Source of the DNA: Sphingobacteriaceae bacterium UBA2059
GTDB lineage: Bacteria > Bacteroidota > Bacteroidia > Sphingobacteriales > Sphingobacteriaceae
NCBI GenBank assembly: GCA_002332615.1
Contig: DDAL01000008.1
Span: forward strand, 418,861 to 466,387
Length of the DNA: 47,527 bases
Direction of reading: 5' to 3'
This document shows, piece by piece, positions 44,129 to 47,527 of this stretch. The notes under the pieces are model-generated. The model had not been told where the DNA came from. It searched no databases and saw nothing but the letters and a program-made list of their open reading frames with translations. How positions within the stretch are numbered: position 1 is the stretch's first letter; the number at the start of each line of letters is the position of its first letter. The translations under genes were made by a program, and so were the position numbers.

Positions 44129-44518
44129 GTGAGTATACTTCGCTTCGGTGTCTTGTTTTTTTGCTTTGTGATTTTACTGGCCGGTGGCATATGGATAACG
44201 GGCAGTTTTATAGGCTTTGGATGGATGGTAAGTCGTTTTTGGCTTATGTACGGCGCCCTTGCGGCATTTACCCTGCTTGGCTACTCCGTGTCGTGGCTGG
44301 GCATGAAGCAAGGAGGAAAAACATCAGTAATGGCCATTATGGCCGGAACAGGGGTAAAGATGCTCTTTAGCATGTCTCTGGCCCTGCTTTATATCCTTAA
44401 GTTTAAACCTCATAGCATTAGCTTTGCCCTTAATTTCATAATAATATATTTCTTGTTCAGCGCCTTTGAAATTTGGGGCTTGTTAACTAACTTGCGCCTC
44501 CAAAATAGGTCGCAATAA
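44129..44518 (+). CDS. AtpI-like four-helix membrane protein
   Basis: A 129-residue membrane protein with four predicted helices ('FGVLFFCFVILLAGGIWI', 'RFWLMYGALAAFTLLGYSVS', 'KMLFSMSLALLYIL', 'FALNFIIIYFLFSAFEIWGL'). The GTG at 44129 is taken as the start because it begins one base after the atpZ/I stop; a GTG at 44105 would overlap that gene. Its position just before atpB is the place of the small uncharacterised subunit-I-like proteins in Bacteroidota ATP synthase operons. No catalytic motif was seen. Confidence 0.7.
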   Translation: MSILRFGVLFFCFVILLAGGIWITGSFIGFGWMVSRFWLMYGALAAFTLLGYSVSWLGMKQGGKTSVMAIMAGTGVKMLFSMSLALLYILKFKPHSISFALNFIIIYFLFSAFEIWGLLTNLRLQNRSQ

Positions 44519-44528
44519 CCACTTTATA

Positions 44529-45683
44529 ATGGATTTCAGTGATATTTTACAAGTAAGAAAAACATCTTTAGTAGCATTTATTGCTCTTTTGTTTGTTTTT
44601 TTTGGTTTTTCAGAGGCAGGGGCACAGACTGTTCAGGGTGATACGGCTACTAAAAATACGGTAGAAACCGATGCCCATATTCCCGGTGTGGATAAGGCGC
44701 ATGATGGGCATGCTGAAGAAAAATTTGAGCCCAGTGCTGCCATTATGGAGCACATTGCCGATTCGCATTACTGGCATTTATGGGGGCATACTTCCTTGCC
44801 TTTGCCTGTAATTATTATTACTGATAAGGGTGTCGAAGCGTTTTCTTCATCAAAGTTCAATCATGGCCAGGATGCCTATACAGGAAACTATTATACGTAT
44901 AAGCTTATTGAGGACAAGATCCATGTTGTTAATGCAGCGGGCGAGGTTGACAAAAATGCCTCATCGCGCATTTATGATTTTTCAATTACCAAAAACATCG
45001 CGTCGGTATGGATATCTGTTCTATTGCTTATCCTGATTTTTGCTGGTGTGTCATCGTCTTATAAAAAACGCGAGGGCAAAGGACCCAGGGGCTTTCAGTC
45101 GGTAGTTGAACCGTTTATATTGTTTGTAAGGGATGATATTGCAAAGCCTAATATTGGTCCGAAGTATAAACGCTTTATGCCTTTGCTGCTCACTTTATTC
45201 TTTTTTATATGGTTTAATAACCTGCTTGGCCTTGTTCCTATATTTCCGGGTGGTGCCAATGTTACCGGCAATATATTCATGACGTTTATGCTGTCGTTCA
45301 TTGTGCTGCTGGTTGTTAACTTTAACGGCAGTAAGCATTACTGGTCGCACATACTAACGCCTGATGTACCTAAATGGCTTTATCCTATTATGATTCCGGT
45401 TGAGCTTATCGGTGTTATATCAAGGCCTTTTGCGCTTATGATCAGGTTATATGCCAATATTACGGCAGGGCATATTATTGTGTTGAGCCTGATAGCGCTT
45501 ATTTTTATTTTCAAGTCTCTTTTTATTGCTCCTGTATCTATAGCTTTTGTGCTTTTTATGGATGTGCTGGAGCTGTTGGTTGCCTTTTTACAGGCGTTCA
45601 TCTTTACCATGCTTACCGCCTTATTTATAGGTACAGCTGTTGAAGACGGGCACCATGCAGCCGAAGAGGAGCATGTGGTTTAG
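44529..45683 (+). CDS. atpB: F1Fo ATP synthase subunit a
   Basis: A 384-residue Fo subunit that forms the proton half-channels against the c-ring. The core is intact: 'FNNLLGLVPIFPGGANVTGN', 'IMIPVELIGVISRPFALMIR', and 'LYANITAGHIIVLSLIALIF' with the essential Arg in MIRLYANI. Unlike the E. coli protein it has a long N-terminal extension: a signal-like helix ending in 'EAGAQT', then a His/Asp/Glu-rich stretch ('DAHIPGVDKAHDGHAEEKFE') and about 60 further periplasmic residues. Such extensions are known in Bacteroidota. It begins ten bases after the membrane protein gene. The C-terminus 'EDGHHAAEEEHVV' is also His-rich. Confidence 0.96.
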   Translation: MDFSDILQVRKTSLVAFIALLFVFFGFSEAGAQTVQGDTATKNTVETDAHIPGVDKAHDGHAEEKFEPSAAIMEHIADSHYWHLWGHTSLPLPVIIITDKGVEAFSSSKFNHGQDAYTGNYYTYKLIEDKIHVVNAAGEVDKNASSRIYDFSITKNIASVWISVLLLILIFAGVSSSYKKREGKGPRGFQSVVEPFILFVRDDIAKPNIGPKYKRFMPLLLTLFFFIWFNNLLGLVPIFPGGANVTGNIFMTFMLSFIVLLVVNFNGSKHYWSHILTPDVPKWLYPIMIPVELIGVISRPFALMIRLYANITAGHIIVLSLIALIFIFKSLFIAPVSIAFVLFMDVLELLVAFLQAFIFTMLTALFIGTAVEDGHHAAEEEHVV

Positions 45684-45716
45684 AAACTTTTTAACTATAT
45701 ATAAATAAATACAATT

Positions 45717-45932
45717 ATGGTAGGTTCTATTGCAGCAATTGGTGCAGGTTTGGCAGTTATCGGTGCCGGTATTGGTATTGGTAATGTAGGTGGCAAAGCT
45801 ATGGAAGGTATTGCCCGTCAGCCTGAAGCATCAGGAAAAATTCAAACTGCTATGATCATTGCAGCGGCTCTTGTAGAAGGTGTTGCTTTGTTTGCCGTGG
45901 TAGTTGCTTTATTGGGTAATAATCCTCAATAA
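45717..45932 (+). CDS. atpE: F1Fo ATP synthase subunit c
   Basis: A 71-residue hairpin of two helices that makes the rotor ring. Helix 1 has 'GAGLAVIGAGIGIGNVGG', the loop 'GIARQPEASGKIQ' and helix 2 'AAALVEGVALFAVVVALL' with the ion-carrying Glu. The Na+-type signature (Gln before the loop plus Ser/Thr after the Glu) is not present: the Glu is followed by Gly, so a proton-type ring is predicted. Structured RNA lies between this gene and atpF, fitting the need for many more c subunits than other subunits. Confidence 0.97.
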   Translation: MVGSIAAIGAGLAVIGAGIGIGNVGGKAMEGIARQPEASGKIQTAMIIAAALVEGVALFAVVVALLGNNPQ

Positions 45933-45938
45933 GCCAAA

Positions 45939-46002
45939 AAAAGGACTTCGGTCTTGAAAGAGGGCCGGAGAATGAACGATTGGTTTTTTCGCCGGTCCTT
46001 TT
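45939..46002 (+). promoter_or_regulatory. Competing stem-loops between atpE and atpF
   Basis: AAAAGGAC (45939-45946) can pair with GTCCTTTT (45995-46002), enclosing GGGCCGG (45962-45968) with CCGGTCC (45992-45998). GGAC and GTCT also form a small hairpin around the stable UUCG loop (45943-45954). These overlap, so they may be alternative. A 3' stabilising structure for atpE mRNA or partial termination is likely. Confidence 0.6.
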
Positions 46003-46032
46003 AAATTAAAGAACATTACAGAATACTATACA

Positions 46033-46542
46033 ATGGGAGAATTATTTGAAGGTTTGCTAAACTACCATCTGGGCTTTGTGGTATGGTCTGCGGTGGCTTT
46101 CCTGCTGCTGCTGCTGGTTTTAAAGAAGTATGCCTGGAAGCCTATACTTAATATGATCGATGAGCGCGAAAGCTCAATCGAACGTGCGCTTGCTTCGGCA
46201 GAAACAGCAAAAAATGAAATGGCTCGCCTTACAAGCGAAAATGAGAGCCTGATTAAGCAGGCCCGTGCCGAGCGTGACCTTATTCTTAAAGAGGCTAACG
46301 ATATTAAAAATCAAATCATTGCCGAGGCCCGCACCAGCGCTCAGTCCGAGGGCGCTAAGATGATTGAAAAGGCAAGGCATGAGATAGAAAGCCAAAAGGT
46401 TGCTGCTTTGAATGACGTAAAGAGCCAGGTATCTGCATTGTCTGTAGAAATAGCCGAAAAAGTATTGCGCAAGCAGTTTGAAGATCAGAATAAGCAGGAT
46501 GCGCTCGTGGCAGACTTGCTTAAGGATGTAAAATTAAGCTAG
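46033..46542 (+). CDS. atpF: F1Fo ATP synthase subunit b
   Basis: A 169-residue stator protein: a single N-terminal membrane helix ('GFVVWSAVAFLLLLLVLKKY') followed by a long charged helix forming the right-handed coiled-coil dimer ('RESSIERALASAETAKNEMA', 'ARAERDLILKEANDIKNQII'), which meets the delta subunit with its end ('VAEKVLRKQFEDQNKQ'-like tail). Length is typical. It starts 100 bases after atpE, separated by the stem-loops, and precedes atpH by 32 bases. Normal in all visible features. Confidence 0.96.
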   Translation: MGELFEGLLNYHLGFVVWSAVAFLLLLLVLKKYAWKPILNMIDERESSIERALASAETAKNEMARLTSENESLIKQARAERDLILKEANDIKNQIIAEARTSAQSEGAKMIEKARHEIESQKVAALNDVKSQVSALSVEIAEKVLRKQFEDQNKQDALVADLLKDVKLS

Positions 46543-46574
46543 GTTAATACCCTGTTTATCAAAGGAAAAAAGAA

Positions 46575-47120
46575 ATGTCGGAAATACAAGTAGCATCCAG
46601 ATACGCAAAATCGCTGATTGACCTTGCCGAAGAACAAAATAATGTTGAGCCTGTAAAAGCGGATATTGAGATTTTTTTGAAAACCGTTAAGAAGAACTCT
46701 CAGCTTGCTGCGGTTTTAAAAAATCCAATTATCGGGCCGGATAAGAAACTGGCAATCTTAAATAGCTTGTTTGGAACATTCCAGCCAATGGTTCTTTCTT
46801 TCTTTAAGATAGTGGTGCGTAAAGGTCGTGCGGAAATACTTTATGCTACTGCCAAAGAATTTATAAATGACTATAACAGGCGTCAGGGCATACTTAAGGC
46901 GGTGGTAACATCGGCTGCTCCTTTGTCTGAAGAAAATAAGGCGCGCCTGCAGAAGATTGTTGAGGATGCTACTCAAAAAGCGGTAATGCTCGAAGCAAAA
47001 GTAGACCCCGCTTTAATAGGTGGCTTTGTGCTTAATGTTGGCGACAGGCAGTTTGATACCAGCCTGGCAGGTAGCCTGAGTAAGCTCAAAAAGGAGTTTT
47101 CGCAAAAAGTTGCCTGGTAG
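46575..47120 (+). CDS. atpH: F1Fo ATP synthase subunit delta
   Basis: A 181-residue peripheral-stalk protein joining the F1 head to subunit b. The N-terminal domain starts 'SEIQVASRYAKSLIDLAEEQ', has 'LKNPIIGPDKKLAILNSLFG' and 'PMVLSFFKIVVRKGRAEILY'; the C-terminal part has 'VVTSAAPLSEENKARLQKIV' and 'DPALIGGFVLNVGDRQFDTS', the conserved OSCP signature. Start ATG 46575 fits the family. It ends 57 bases before atpA. Confidence 0.96.
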   Translation: MSEIQVASRYAKSLIDLAEEQNNVEPVKADIEIFLKTVKKNSQLAAVLKNPIIGPDKKLAILNSLFGTFQPMVLSFFKIVVRKGRAEILYATAKEFINDYNRRQGILKAVVTSAAPLSEENKARLQKIVEDATQKAVMLEAKVDPALIGGFVLNVGDRQFDTSLAGSLSKLKKEFSQKVAW

Positions 47121-47177
47121 GCTCCTTTAGTTAATGAAGTACATAACAGATTAAAATAAAGCTTTTATATAAAAATT

Positions 47178-47527
47178 ATGGTAGAGGTAAGACCAGATGA
47201 AGTTTCGGCAATATTGCGTCAGCAGCTGTCGTCCTTCAAGTCAGAGGCCGAACTTGAAGAAGTGGGTACTGTGTTGCAGGTGGGCGATGGTATTGCCCGC
47301 GTTTACGGCCTCACCAAAGTTCAATCAGGAGAGCTGGTTGAGTTTGAAAACGGATTACAGGGTGTTGTATTAAACCTTGAAGAAGATAATGTGGGTGTGG
47401 TATTGCTGGGCCCTGCGGATGATATTAAGGAGGGTGATACTATGAAGCGTACCAAAAAAATTGCCTCCATCCAGGTGGGCGATGGTATGCTTGGGCGTGT
47501 AGTTAACACGCTGGGTACTCCTATTGT
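47178..47527 (+). CDS. atpA: F1Fo ATP synthase subunit alpha, N-terminal part
   Basis: The first ~116 residues of the alpha subunit, cut by the window end. It starts 'MVEVRPDEVSAILRQQLSSF', followed by the beta-barrel crown domain: 'GTVLQVGDGIARVYGLTKVQ', 'GELVEFENGLQGVVLNLEED' and 'GDGMLGRVVNTLGTPI', which leads into the nucleotide-binding domain outside the window. Alpha subunits bind non-catalytic nucleotide and form the hexamer with beta. The order atpB-E-F-H-A seen here, with beta/epsilon not visible, is the usual Bacteroidota pattern. Confidence 0.96.
   Translation, partial: MVEVRPDEVSAILRQQLSSFKSEAELEEVGTVLQVGDGIARVYGLTKVQSGELVEFENGLQGVVLNLEEDNVGVVLLGPADDIKEGDTMKRTKKIASIQVGDGMLGRVVNTLGTPI

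Overview
The window looks like a chromosomal segment of a Bacteroidota bacterium, most likely a Pedobacter-like member of the Sphingobacteriaceae. The reasons are two SusC/SusD pairs with glycoside hydrolases, many SPII lipoproteins, almost no Shine-Dalgarno sequences, TAnnTTTG-like -7 boxes, a DUF4271 protein next to uroporphyrinogen-III synthase, and an ATP synthase operon with a signal-peptide-bearing subunit a. No rRNA, tRNA or CRISPR array was seen.

Layout. (1) Bases 1-6347, plus strand: the end of a polysaccharide-utilisation operon (SusC C-terminus, SusD, an Asp-box beta-propeller 'sialidase-like' protein, a DHDPS/NAL-family aldolase, an SSS symporter). It was once followed by an L-fucose isomerase gene, of which only the 5' end survives. 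(2) Bases 6412-7168: that fucI stub, abutting a decayed IS481-type transposase on the minus strand, then a small DUF2945 gene. (3) Bases 7371-15204, plus strand: a second glycan locus without SusC/D, holding a retaining GH97 (alpha-galactosidase type), GH130, an MFS sugar porter, an inverting GH97 (SusB alpha-glucosidase type) and a glycerophosphodiester phosphodiesterase. (4) Bases 15227-23861: housekeeping genes sbcD, sbcC, a nucleoid-associated protein and a membrane pyrophosphatase. (5) Bases 24072-34198: a mannan or N-glycan type locus, with SusC-SusD-BSP metallopeptidase-GH92 on the minus strand and a divergent second GH92 on the plus strand. (6) Bases 34311-43351: an AEC permease, an SGNH esterase, small lipoproteins, DUF4271-hemD, uvrC and a class A penicillin-binding protein. 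(7) Bases 43352-43863: a gene-free, hairpin-rich stretch carrying an 11-bp iteron. (8) Bases 43864-47527: the F1Fo ATP synthase operon (atpZ/I, a membrane protein, atpB, atpE, atpF, atpH, start of atpA).

How the genes fit together. SusC/SusD pairs import oligosaccharides through the outer membrane, and exported GH92, GH97 and GH130 enzymes trim alpha-mannosides, alpha-galactosides/glucosides and beta-mannosides. The MFS and SSS carriers would take the released sugars into the cytoplasm, where aldolase and isomerase activities act. The left-end locus appears partly dismantled by an insertion sequence.

The most unusual signals are the fucI/IS481 junction, the structured region and 11-bp direct repeats upstream of the ATP synthase operon, the phosphodiesterase fused into a GH97 operon, the divergent membrane pyrophosphatase, and the stem-loops inside two operons. 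All family calls come from reading motifs; no database search was run.
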